Shown here piece after piece: positions 44,226 to 54,196 of a stretch of DNA of 64,000 nt. The position numbers and the translations under genes are program-made. Under the pieces are notes generated by a model, which saw only the letters and a list, made by a program, of their open reading frames with translations, searched no databases and was not told the origin of the DNA. The DNA comes from Achromobacter spanius. GTDB taxonomy: Bacteria > Pseudomonadota > Gammaproteobacteria > Burkholderiales > Burkholderiaceae_B. The stretch spans positions 6,014,001 through 6,078,000 of the forward strand of contig NZ_CP034689.1 in NCBI RefSeq assembly GCF_003994415.1, read 5' to 3'. The first letter of the stretch is position 1. Each line of letters opens with the position of its first letter.

Positions 44226-44266
44226 CAATTTCCCCTGATGAACGTGAGTATGTTTTCTTGCGGTTT

Positions 44267-44326
44267 GGCGATCCGGCGGCCGGCGATCCGGCGGCCGGCG
44301 ATCCGGCGGCCGGCGATCCGGACACC
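44267..44326. repeat. 15-bp tandem repeat upstream of the DUF3100 gene
   Basis: Three full copies and one partial copy of GGCGATCCGGCGGCC, non-coding here, lie in the 5' region of the transporter. On the minus strand the unit is GGCCGCCGGATCGCC, identical to a unit in the E2 linker at 17108-17122. Confidence 0.88.
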
Positions 44327-44406
44327 CGACAGCGTGCGCGAACAGCAGGCGCGATTTTCGCCTGGGGGTCCGATCGGCAACCATGACATCGCGCGGGTAT
44401 AAGCGT

Positions 44407-44424
44407 TGCGTAAAATGCAACGCA
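44407..44424. promoter_or_regulatory. candidate LysR binding site
   Basis: TGCGT-aaaatgca-ACGCA is an 18-bp interrupted palindrome between the divergent DUF3100 and LysR genes. It fits the general T-N11-A style of LysR operators. Confidence 0.4.
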
Positions 44425-44542
44425 TGGCCTTTTCCTGGGAGAATTTTGCACGACATCCCAAAAAATCCGGGTAAACCCTGATTCTCCACTGTGGATCTGC
44501 CGCCGCACCACCCTGCCCGCAGCCTGCCTTCAAGAGCCCGCC

Positions 44543-45451
44543 ATGGATGAAAAACTAGACGCCCGCCGCACCCACTATTTCATGCAGGTCATGAGCCGGG
44601 GCTCCGTGCGCGGCGCCGCTGAAGTGCTGGACATGGACCCGTCTGCCGTCAGCCGCGCCATTGCCGCGCTGGAGCGCGACTGCGGCATGGCGTTGTTCGA
44701 ACGCCGAGGGCGCGGAGTCGTGCCCACCGACGCCGGCCACATCCTGGCGCGCTATGTGAAGCGCCAGCAGAACATCCAGGAAAGCTTCTTTTCCGAGATC
44801 GACAGCCTGCGCAACGCCGAACGTGGCCATATCGACCTGGTGCTGGGTGAAGGCTTCGTCGAACTGATGTTCGACCGCGTGCTGCCCGGCTATTGGCGCA
44901 GTCATCCCGAGGTAACGTTGGACATCGACGTGGCCCGCACGTCGGAAATCGTGCAGCGCATCGTGGACGACCGCGCCTACATCGGACTGGTGTTCCAGCC
45001 GCCCAACGACGCGCGCCTGCGTACGCACTATTCGCGCCCCGAACCCATCCGCGCCATCGTGCAGCAAGACCATCCGCTGACCCGGCTGGACCGGCCGCTG
45101 CTGTTGACGGACCTGGCCGATTACCCCGGCGCGTCGATGCAGGAAGGGTTCGGGGTGCGACAACACATCCAGGCCGCCGAAATCAGCGAACAGGTGCGGC
45201 TGCGCAACGTGCTGACCACGTCGTCCTTCAAAGCGTTGTGGCAGTTCGCGGCGGCGGGCATCGGGTACGCGCTGACCCCGCCCATCGCCGTCACCGCCGA
45301 CATGCGCGCCCAGCGCCTGGCCAGCCTGCCACTAGCCAACCCGATCCTGAATCAAGGCAGCCTGCACGTCCTGAGCCGCGCCGGCCGCCACATTTCCCCA
45401 GCGGCAAGAGAATTGTTGGAGCACATCGTGCGCGGAATCGGCGCAGCGTAG
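44543..45451 (+). CDS. LysR-family transcriptional regulator
   Basis: A 302-residue LysR protein. The helix-turn-helix is at residues 8-65 (YFMQVMSRGSVRGAAEVLDMDPSAVSRAIAALERDCG), and the effector domain starts at about 93. It diverges from the DUF3100 transporter, with a palindrome between them. A dispersed repeat element begins 16 bases after its stop. Confidence 0.88.
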   Translation: MDEKLDARRTHYFMQVMSRGSVRGAAEVLDMDPSAVSRAIAALERDCGMALFERRGRGVVPTDAGHILARYVKRQQNIQESFFSEIDSLRNAERGHIDLVLGEGFVELMFDRVLPGYWRSHPEVTLDIDVARTSEIVQRIVDDRAYIGLVFQPPNDARLRTHYSRPEPIRAIVQQDHPLTRLDRPLLLTDLADYPGASMQEGFGVRQHIQAAEISEQVRLRNVLTTSSFKALWQFAAAGIGYALTPPIAVTADMRAQRLASLPLANPILNQGSLHVLSRAGRHISPAARELLEHIVRGIGAA

Positions 45452-45466
45452 TGCCAATCGCTGATC

Positions 45467-45531
45467 GTAGGATGGGTGAAGCGCGGGAGGGCCGCCAACA
45501 GAACCCCAACGCCGAACGCGCGCAACCCATC
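45467..45531 (-). repeat. inverted copy of the 65-bp element
   Basis: GTAGGATGGGTGAAGCGCG at the left end and CGCGCAACCCATC at the right end, with a variable centre. It lies directly behind the LysR gene. Confidence 0.85.
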
Positions 45532-45580
45532 GGACGGTGTTGGTGCCATGGCGGGAATTGCCGTTTGTTCACCGGCGTTT

Positions 45581-45646
45581 GATGGGTTTCGCGCGGTCGG
45601 CGTTGGGATTCTTGCCCCGGCCGTGCCGCGCTGCACCCATCCTACG
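45581..45646 (+). repeat. forward copy of the 65-bp element
   Basis: GATGGGTTTCGCGCG to GCGCTGCACCCATCCTACG, about 190 bases before cysI. Its centre resembles the inverted centre of the copy at 45467 (GTCGGCGTTGGG), so the two can pair over most of their length. Together they fill the 387-base gap between LysR and cysI; the remainder (45647-45838) presumably holds the cysI promoter. Confidence 0.85.
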
Positions 45647-45838
45647 TGCCATTTTCCGATCGCCATCGTGACGGTGACCGAATCGCGCTGACCCGCCGGA
45701 TCGCCGCCTTATTTTCTTATTACGAGAATGACTTAGACGCTGATATCTGCTGCCTGTTACGGTTATGAATCCCCTTTTCCGCCGCCCCGCGCCGGGCGCA
45801 AAAAGGCTCGAACCGAGAAGACTACAAGGGCAGTAGAC

Positions 45839-47573
<1,735 letters not shown>

Positions 47574-47581
<8 letters not shown>

Positions 47582-48122
47582 CCTTTACGCCCACGACGCC
47601 CCCGGCCCGCACCTGATCCGCGATGGCCGCCTGCAAGCCGATACGTCTCGCCCTTTCGTGCCCGAACCCGAAGTGGCGGCCGAAGGCCAGGTTCCCACGG
47701 ACGAACCCGGCTGGGTGGTGCCGCTATCCACCTGGAAGACCTCGCGCGCCACCTTGCGCCGCCACCAGCATCCCGTGGCCGTGCTGCTGGAACCCGACGC
47801 CGACTTGCATGACCTGCTTGACGTCGACGGCACCCTGAACCCGGCCGGCATCGCCTTCATCGCCGTGGACTTTCCCAACTACACGGATGGCCGCGGCTAT
47901 TCGCTGGCGCAGTTGCTGCGCACGCAATATCAATGGGCTGGCGAACTGCGCGCAGTGGGCGACGTGATGATCGACACCATCCATTACCAGGCTCGTGTCG
48001 GCTTCAACAGCTTCCTGGTCAAGCCCGGCCACGACCCGCACAAGGCACTGGACGCCTTCAAGACGTTCACGGTGCACTACCAGAAAACGTATCGCGCGCC
48101 CCCGTCGGCGGCAGCGGCCTGA
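47574..48122 (+). CDS. DUF934 sulfite-reductase-associated protein
   Basis: A 182-residue DUF934 protein of unknown biochemical function that commonly follows cysI in proteobacteria. AVDFPNYTDGRGYSLAQLLR near residue 98 is the family hallmark. It overlaps cysI and is presumably required for, or helps, sulfite reduction. Confidence 0.85.
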
Positions 48123-48143
48123 TAGGCCCGCGCCGCGTCACGG

Positions 48144-48908
48144 TTACAGCCTGGCTGCGTCCTGCGCCAGGTGCGTACGGATCAGCTCGGCAATGCTGCG
48201 CTGGCGCGTGGCCTGCATGCGGTCGATCACGCTGGACACGCTGACCGCCAGACGCGGGTAGCCGCTGGCATCGCACAAGGCCACGCCGACGCCCAGCACA
48301 CCGGGCACGGCGGCGTTGCCCACCACCGACCAGCCCCGGCCTCGCGTGTTCTCCACCAGGCGCCGCATGTGCGCGGCCGTCATGCCGCCATACGCGCTCA
48401 AGGCTTGCGCGTTTTGCGTCACCACGTCATCGGCTTCGCCCGGCGGCAAGGCCGCCAATAGGGCCAACCCCGCCGCGCCCACCCCCAAGGGTTGGCGATG
48501 GCCCACCGTGACCGCCAGCACCTGCACGGCATAGTTGCCGACCTCGCGGTGCAGGCACAGCGAATCGTTCGCTGCGCGGCAGATCAGAAAGGCGGAATCA
48601 CCCGTTACATCGCTGATCTGGCGCAGTATCGGCCGCAGCCGCCGCACCGCCTGCGCGTGGGGGTCGTCCGCCATCATCACGCCCAGTTCCGCCATCCGCC
48701 AGCGCGGTGCATTCGGCTCGCGCAGCGCGTAGCCCTCTTCCATCAGCACATCCAGGTACCGGTAGACGGTAGACCGCTGCATTCCCGCCGCACGCGCGAT
48801 ATCAGTCACGTGCATGCCGGCCGCCCCGGCCTGGCGCAACACCCCCAGCACCCGCAGCCCACGACGCAAAATGCGCGGACCAGTCTCTTCCGATTCAAGT
48901 TTGTTCAT
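48144..48908 (-). CDS. IclR-family transcriptional regulator
   Basis: A 254-residue IclR protein. The winged helix is at about residues 12-75 (RGLRVLGVLRQAGAAGMHVTDIARAAGMQRSTVYRYLDVL), with the effector domain from about 88. It is divergent from the Bug-ligase-lyase-SDR unit across about 100 bases with palindromic sites, so it most likely controls that unit and itself. Confidence 0.87.
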   Translation of the reverse strand: MNKLESEETGPRILRRGLRVLGVLRQAGAAGMHVTDIARAAGMQRSTVYRYLDVLMEEGYALREPNAPRWRMAELGVMMADDPHAQAVRRLRPILRQISDVTGDSAFLICRAANDSLCLHREVGNYAVQVLAVTVGHRQPLGVGAAGLALLAALPPGEADDVVTQNAQALSAYGGMTAAHMRRLVENTRGRGWSVVGNAAVPGVLGVGVALCDASGYPRLAVSVSSVIDRMQATRQRSIAELIRTHLAQDAARL

Positions 48909-48910
48909 AT

Positions 48911-48994
48911 TTTGGACACGCTGCGTTGATGACGCCCTGGACTAAGCCCAATATGAAGACGGGCAGACAGAGATTTGTCCAAATACTAGACAAA
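48911..48994. promoter_or_regulatory. candidate IclR operator sites
   Basis: TTTGTC-N9-GACAAA (48974-48979 and 48989-48994) is a perfect 6-bp inverted repeat 16 bases before the binding-protein start. TTTGGACA (48911-48918), adjacent to the IclR start, is the exact complement of TGTCCAAA (48976-48983), so the two sites could be bridged. Confidence 0.5.
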
Positions 48995-49010
48995 CAGGAC
49001 GGAGACAACA

Positions 49011-50000
49011 ATGAAGACATTCACCAGCAGGCTGGCCGCCATCGCGGCCGCCCTGAGCGGCACGCTTGCCCTCAATGGCGCTTCGCTAGCGGCCGCGCCC
49101 TATCCGGATCGACCCGTGACCATCGTGGTGGGCTACGCCGCGGGCGGCGCCACCGACATCGTCGCGCGCTTGATGGCCAAGTCGCTGTCTGAAGAGCTTG
49201 GGCAGAGTTTCGTCGTTGAGAACAAGACGGGCGCCAACAGCAACATCGGCGCGGAAATCGTGTCGCGCGCCACGGCCGATGGCTACACGCTGTACATGGG
49301 TTCCATCGCCAACACCATCAATCGCTCGCTGTACAGCAAGCTCAACTACGACATCCTCAAGGACTTCAAGCCCGTTGGGTTGGTCGCCACCATTCCCAAC
49401 ATCCTGGTGGTGAATCCCAAGGTGCCCATCAAGACGGTGCAGGAATACATCGCTTACGCCAAGGCCAACCCTGGCAAGCTGACCTGCGCCTCGTCAGGCA
49501 GCGGCTCGTCCATTCATCTGTCGTGCGAACTCTTCAAGATGGAAACCGGCACCGACATCCTGCACGTGCCGTATCGCGGCAGCGGCCCGGCCGTGGCCGA
49601 TCTGCTGGGCGGCCAGGTGGATTCCATGTTCGACAACCTGCCGTCGTCGCTGCCGCATGTGCAGGCCGGCAAGCTGCGCGCGCTGGGCGTCACGTCGCCC
49701 AAGCGGCTGGAAGCCACGCCCGACGTGCCCACATTGGCTGAATCCGGCCTGCCCGGCTTCAACGTTGAATCCTGGTTCGGCCTGATGGCGCCCACTGGCA
49801 CGCCCGACGCCGTCGTCAAGCGCTTGAACGAGGCCTTGAACAAGGCGCTGGCCAGCCCGGCGGTGCAGGCGTCATACAAGCAGGCGGGCTTTTACGCGCC
49901 GCAGCCGCCGAATTCGCCCGAGACCTTTGGCAAGAAGATCACCAGCGAAATCGACAAATGGGCCGCCGTGGTCAAGCGCGCCAACATCAAGGCCAACTAG
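49011..50000 (+). CDS. Bug-family (TctC-type) periplasmic binding protein
   Basis: A tripartite-tricarboxylate-transporter binding protein of 329 residues. A signal peptide is present (about 30 residues ending ASLAAA). The mature start is YPDRPVTIVVGYAAGGATDIVARL, diagnostic of Bug proteins. The AGSGSSIHLS stretch and the PYRGSGPAVADLLGG motif bind carboxylates in relatives. No TctA/TctB membrane subunit is in the window, as is usual for the many orphan Bug genes of Bordetella and relatives. The ligand is probably the carboxylate processed by the next genes. Confidence 0.9.
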   Translation: MKTFTSRLAAIAAALSGTLALNGASLAAAPYPDRPVTIVVGYAAGGATDIVARLMAKSLSEELGQSFVVENKTGANSNIGAEIVSRATADGYTLYMGSIANTINRSLYSKLNYDILKDFKPVGLVATIPNILVVNPKVPIKTVQEYIAYAKANPGKLTCASSGSGSSIHLSCELFKMETGTDILHVPYRGSGPAVADLLGGQVDSMFDNLPSSLPHVQAGKLRALGVTSPKRLEATPDVPTLAESGLPGFNVESWFGLMAPTGTPDAVVKRLNEALNKALASPAVQASYKQAGFYAPQPPNSPETFGKKITSEIDKWAAVVKRANIKAN

Positions 50001-50017
50001 GTTTCAAGGAGCACCAG

Positions 50018-51523
50018 GTGACCCCGATCGATTTTTTCTTCCGCGCCGCCGAGCAGTATCCGCAGCGCGTGGCGCTGGACGGCCCCGATGGCGTCGTGAC
50101 CTACGCCGAACTCGCGGCCGACACGCGGGCGCTGGCGGCGGCCTTGCAAGACCTGGACCCCGAGCCGCAAACCCGCGTGGCCATCTGCGCGGGCAATTCC
50201 GCGCGGCACATCCTGGCCTTGCTGGCGGTGATGGCCAGCGGCAAGGTCTGGGTGCCGCTTAATTACCGCAGCACCGAGCGCGAGATCGGGCGCATCCTGG
50301 ACGCCACGGCGCCGTCGATCGTCATCGTCGACGGCGTCGGGGCGCCGCTGGCGCGCGCGTCGGATGGCGCGCGCATCCATCTGGACGACAGCGCGGAAGC
50401 ACTGGCGGCGGGCACGCTGCTCAAGCGTTATGCCGGGCGCGAGCCTGTGCGCCACGACTTGTCACGCGATGCCACGCAGGCCATCAAGTTCACGGGTGGC
50501 ACGACCGGGCTGCCCAAGGGCGTGATGCAACCGTACCGCGCGTGGAACGCGGGCATCATCAACCAGATCGCCAGCTGGGAACTGAGCAGCGACGACCGCT
50601 ACGTGGTGTCCGCCCCCATCACGCACGGCACGGGCACCTATCTGCTGCCCATCCTGGCGTGTGGCGGCGCGCACCTGCTGCTGGACAGCGTGACGCCGGC
50701 CAGCATCACGGCGGCGTTTCGCGAACGGGGCGGCACGCTGAGCTTCATGCCGCCCACGCTGATCTACATGATCATGGCGCAGGAAGGCGTGTCGCGCGCC
50801 GACTTCCCCAGGCTGCGCAACCTGATCTACGGCGGCGCCCCGATGCCGCCGGAAAAAGTCGACCGCGCGCGCGAGTTCTTCGGCCCCGTGCTGGGCACCA
50901 CTTACGGCCAGACGGAAGCGCCGCAGATCGTCACGGTGCTGCGCCCCGCCGACCTGGAAACGCCCGAGAACCGCGCCTCGGTCGGCCGGGTGACCTGGCT
51001 GTCGGACGTGGCCATCATGGGCGCCGATGGCGCGCTGCTGCCCCGGGGTGAAATCGGAGAGGTGGTGGTGCAGGGCGACCTGACCATGACCGGCTACTGG
51101 CGCCTGCCCGAGAAAACGGCCGAAACGCTGGTGGACGGCTGGCTGCACACGGGCGACACCGGCCTGATCGATGCGCGCGGATTCCTGTACCTGAAAGACC
51201 GCCTGCGCGACGTCATCATCACGGGCGGCTTCAACGTGTATCCCGTGGATGTCGAAAACGCGCTGTCGGCGCACCCCTCGGTGTACGAATGCTCGGTGTT
51301 CGGCCTGCCCGACGACAAATGGGGCGAGGCCGTGCACGCCGCCGTCCAGCTACACCCCGGCGCGCAGGCCGACGCCGAAGCCCTCAAAGCGCATGTGCGC
51401 GCGCTGCTGGGCCCGGTTGCCACGCCCAAACAATTCCATTTTCACGACAGCCTGCCGCGCTCCAGCGTGGGCAAGGTGTTGAAGAACGCCGTGCGCGACG
51501 CCGCGCAAAAGGAAACCGCATGA
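50018..51523 (+). CDS. acyl-CoA synthetase (AMP-forming ligase)
   Basis: An ANL-superfamily ligase of 501 residues that makes an acyl-CoA from acid, ATP and CoA. The P-loop TGGTTGLPKGVM is near residue 163, GTTYGQTEA near 300 and the GDTGLIDARGFLYLKDRLRD hinge near 385. The catalytic Lys is in SSVGKVLKN near the end. The start is GTG at 50018 with AAGGAG upstream. It overlaps the lyase gene by four bases. Confidence 0.88.
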   Translation: MTPIDFFFRAAEQYPQRVALDGPDGVVTYAELAADTRALAAALQDLDPEPQTRVAICAGNSARHILALLAVMASGKVWVPLNYRSTEREIGRILDATAPSIVIVDGVGAPLARASDGARIHLDDSAEALAAGTLLKRYAGREPVRHDLSRDATQAIKFTGGTTGLPKGVMQPYRAWNAGIINQIASWELSSDDRYVVSAPITHGTGTYLLPILACGGAHLLLDSVTPASITAAFRERGGTLSFMPPTLIYMIMAQEGVSRADFPRLRNLIYGGAPMPPEKVDRAREFFGPVLGTTYGQTEAPQIVTVLRPADLETPENRASVGRVTWLSDVAIMGADGALLPRGEIGEVVVQGDLTMTGYWRLPEKTAETLVDGWLHTGDTGLIDARGFLYLKDRLRDVIITGGFNVYPVDVENALSAHPSVYECSVFGLPDDKWGEAVHAAVQLHPGAQADAEALKAHVRALLGPVATPKQFHFHDSLPRSSVGKVLKNAVRDAAQKETA

Positions 51524-52314
51524 GCACTACCCCCGAGACCCGTCTTTGCGCCCACCACCTGACCGGCATGTCTTACCGGGATGTGGATCTGGTTGAAGAC
51601 CTGATCGGCAAGAAGACGTTTACCGAAGTCATGATCATGCAGATCCTGGGGCGTGACGCGCGCCCCGTGGACATGCGTATCGTTGACGCCGTGCTGGTGA
51701 CGCTGATGGAACACGGCATGACGCCCAGCGCCATCGCCACGCGCCTGATCTACATGAGCGCGCCCGAGAACCTGCAAGGCGCGGTCGCCTCCGGGCTGAT
51801 GGCCGTGGGCAGTCAGTTTGTAGGCACCATGGAAAACTGCTCGCGCCTGCTGGACCGCATCAAGCAAGCCGCGGATGGCCGGGCCGAAGCGCTGGCCATC
51901 GCGCGCGAGTTCCGTGAACAGCGCCGCGCCCTGCCCGGCTTTGGTCACCATCTGCACAAGCCCGACGACCCGCGTTCGATCAAGCTGCTGGCGCTGGCCG
52001 AAGCCGAGCCGGACCTGGACGGCGCATCGCTGCGGGCGCTGCGCCTGCTGGCGACAGCGGTAGACGAAACCTATGGCAAGCACATCACCATCAACGCCAC
52101 GGGCGCGGTGGCGGCGCTGCTGAGCGAGATCGGCGTGCCCACCGACCTGATGCGCGGCTTTGCCGTCATCTCGCGCGCGGCCGGGCTGGTGTCGCATGTG
52201 GCCGAAGAGCAGCAGAGCCCGTCGGGCCGCTACATCTGGGAAACCATCGACCACGCCATTCCCTATGTGGGCAAGGGCAAAACGCATCAGCAGGACGGCG
52301 AGGGCTCGGCATGA
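51520..52314 (+). CDS. citrate-synthase-family protein, probably citryl-CoA lyase
   Basis: A 264-residue member of the citrate synthase family, too short for a citrate synthase (about 430) and like citryl-CoA lyases. The catalytic His region is LPGFGHHLHKPDDPRS near residue 142, and the N-terminal half of citrate synthase is missing. After CoA activation by the ligase, it would cleave a citrate-like CoA ester to acetyl-CoA and a 2-oxo acid. It overlaps both neighbours by four bases. Confidence 0.8.
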   Translation: MSTTPETRLCAHHLTGMSYRDVDLVEDLIGKKTFTEVMIMQILGRDARPVDMRIVDAVLVTLMEHGMTPSAIATRLIYMSAPENLQGAVASGLMAVGSQFVGTMENCSRLLDRIKQAADGRAEALAIAREFREQRRALPGFGHHLHKPDDPRSIKLLALAEAEPDLDGASLRALRLLATAVDETYGKHITINATGAVAALLSEIGVPTDLMRGFAVISRAAGLVSHVAEEQQSPSGRYIWETIDHAIPYVGKGKTHQQDGEGSA

Positions 52315-53159
52315 CGGACACGGCCAATGCTGCCACAACGGCTACCGCCCCCACCCCTGGCAGCGCGCGCCTGGCAGGCAAGATCGCCTTGGTGGCAGGC
52401 GCCGGCGCGTCGGCCACCGGCTGGAGCATCGGCCGTGCAAGCTGTGTGACGTTGGCGCGCGAAGGCGCGGCGGTGGTGGCGCTGGACGTGGACCTTGCTG
52501 CCGCCGAAGACGCCGCGCATCAGGTCGAGCTGGCGGGCGGCAGCGCCTTGCCCGTGCAGGCGGACGTGGCCGACCCGGACGCCATGCAGGCCGCGGTGGA
52601 CGCCGCGCTGCGCCGCTACGGGCGTATCGACATCCTGCAAGCCAATGCGGGCATCGGCAAGGTGGGCGGGCCGGAAGACATTTCGTTGGACGACTGGAAC
52701 CGTATCCAGCAAGTGAACGTGACCAGCCTGCTGATCGCCACGCGCCTGCTGGCGCCGCTGATGCGCCAGCAAGGCGGCGGGGCCATCGTGGCGGTGTCGT
52801 CCATCGCGGGCATCCGCTATACCGGCTATCCGCACCTGGCGTACAGCGTCAGCAAGGCCGCGGTGATTCATTTTGCGCGCATGGCGGCGCAGCAATACGC
52901 GGCCGACGGCATTCGCGTGAATACCGTCATTCCCGGCCTGATCGACACGCCGCGCGTGGCGCAAAACGTGGCGCGCATGTTCGACCCCAACGACCTGCAG
53001 GCGGCGCTGGCCGCGCGCGACAAGCAGGTGCCGATGGGCCGGATGGGCACGCCCTGGGAAGTGGCCAAGGCCGTGGCCTTCCTGGCATCGGACGATGCGT
53101 CCTACATCACCGGCACGGAACTGGTGGTGGACGGCGGGCTGACGGGCAAGTACGCCTGA
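52311..53159 (+). CDS. SDR-family oxidoreductase
   Basis: A short-chain dehydrogenase of 282 residues. The cofactor loop is unusual, GAGASATGWSIG instead of TGxxxGIG, a longer form found in some SDRs. ANAGIG and the catalytic YSVSKAAVIHF are present, with the Asp of LDVD implying NAD. It is the last gene of the Bug-ligase-lyase unit and overlaps the lyase gene. It probably oxidises a hydroxyl of the transported acid or reduces the lyase product. Confidence 0.82.
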   Translation: MTDTANAATTATAPTPGSARLAGKIALVAGAGASATGWSIGRASCVTLAREGAAVVALDVDLAAAEDAAHQVELAGGSALPVQADVADPDAMQAAVDAALRRYGRIDILQANAGIGKVGGPEDISLDDWNRIQQVNVTSLLIATRLLAPLMRQQGGGAIVAVSSIAGIRYTGYPHLAYSVSKAAVIHFARMAAQQYAADGIRVNTVIPGLIDTPRVAQNVARMFDPNDLQAALAARDKQVPMGRMGTPWEVAKAVAFLASDDASYITGTELVVDGGLTGKYA

Positions 53160-53229
53160 CGCGCAGTGCGTCAGACGCGGCGCCCGTTGCAGGCGGCGCG
53201 GGTATGGCGGGTATGGCAGGTATGGCGGC

Positions 53230-54024
53230 TTACCAGGACGTGGAATATGCGCCCGGGAACTGCTTGGCCACAAACGCCTTCACCTCGTCCGACTGGTACG
53301 CCTTGATGAAGCGCGCGATGCGCGGGTCATTCTTGTTGTCTTCGCGCGCGGCAATCACCACGGCGGCGAACGGCGCGTCCTTGCTTTCCAGCGCCAGCGC
53401 GTCCTTGGCGGGCGACAGGCCGGCCGGGATGGCATAGGCGGAATTCACCGCCGCGGCGTCCACATCCGACAGCGAATGCGGCAACTGTGCCGCTTCGATC
53501 TCGATGAACTTCAGCTTCTTGGGGTTCTCGACCACATCGAACAGCGACGCCGTCACCGTGACGCCGTCCTTGAGCTTGATCAGCTTGGCCGCCTGCAACA
53601 CCAGCAACGCGCGGGCGCCGTTGGTCGGGTCGTTGGGAATGGCGACCTTGCCGCCTTGCGGCAGCTCGTCAAGCGACTTCAGGCGCTTGGAATAGATGCC
53701 CATCTGCTGCACCACGGCGGTCGCCACCGGCACCAGCTTGTAGCCGCGCGCCTTGTTCTGCGAGTCCAGGAAGGGCTTGTGCTGGTAGATGTTCAGGTCC
53801 AGCTCCTTGGCGTCCAGCGCCGCGTTGGGCTGGATGAAGTCGCTGAACTCAATCAGCTTCACTTTCAGGCCCTGCTTGGCCGCCACCTGCTGCACCACTT
53901 CACCGATTTGCGCGTGTGGGCCGACGGTGACGCCCACCTTCAGTTCGGCGTCCTGCGCCATGGCTTGGGTGCCGGCGAATCCGAGCACGGCGGCAAAAAT
54001 GGCGAGGGTATGGCGAAGGCGCAT
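53230..54024 (-). CDS. MetQ/NlpA-family substrate-binding protein
   Basis: A 264-residue periplasmic binding protein of the methionine ABC importer family. MRLRHTLAIFAAVLGFAGTQAMAQ is a signal peptide of the ordinary type: no lipobox cysteine is present, whereas most MetQ proteins are lipoproteins. KVGVTVGPHAQIGEVVQQVA and IPNDPTNGARALLVLQ are family motifs. The metN and metI genes are absent from the window, and no SAM riboswitch was recognised upstream. Confidence 0.87.
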   Translation of the reverse strand: MRLRHTLAIFAAVLGFAGTQAMAQDAELKVGVTVGPHAQIGEVVQQVAAKQGLKVKLIEFSDFIQPNAALDAKELDLNIYQHKPFLDSQNKARGYKLVPVATAVVQQMGIYSKRLKSLDELPQGGKVAIPNDPTNGARALLVLQAAKLIKLKDGVTVTASLFDVVENPKKLKFIEIEAAQLPHSLSDVDAAAVNSAYAIPAGLSPAKDALALESKDAPFAAVVIAAREDNKNDPRIARFIKAYQSDEVKAFVAKQFPGAYSTSW

Positions 54025-54196
54025 AGGAAGCTCTGCATGTAAAAAGAATGACCCGCGATTCTATGCAGCGCGCTACCAAACTGGAAGCGATGAATATTCA
54101 TATTGATATGAGCCAAATCGTATAAAGCACCGCCCCATGACAAGCCCGCCTCATGCGGACACAATAGCGGCTGCTTTCAATTACACGCCTTGCGCC

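Noticed and set aside
54025..54136. SAM or SAH riboswitch upstream of the MetQ-like gene
   Set aside because: I could not find the conserved core or a closing stem in the short leader.
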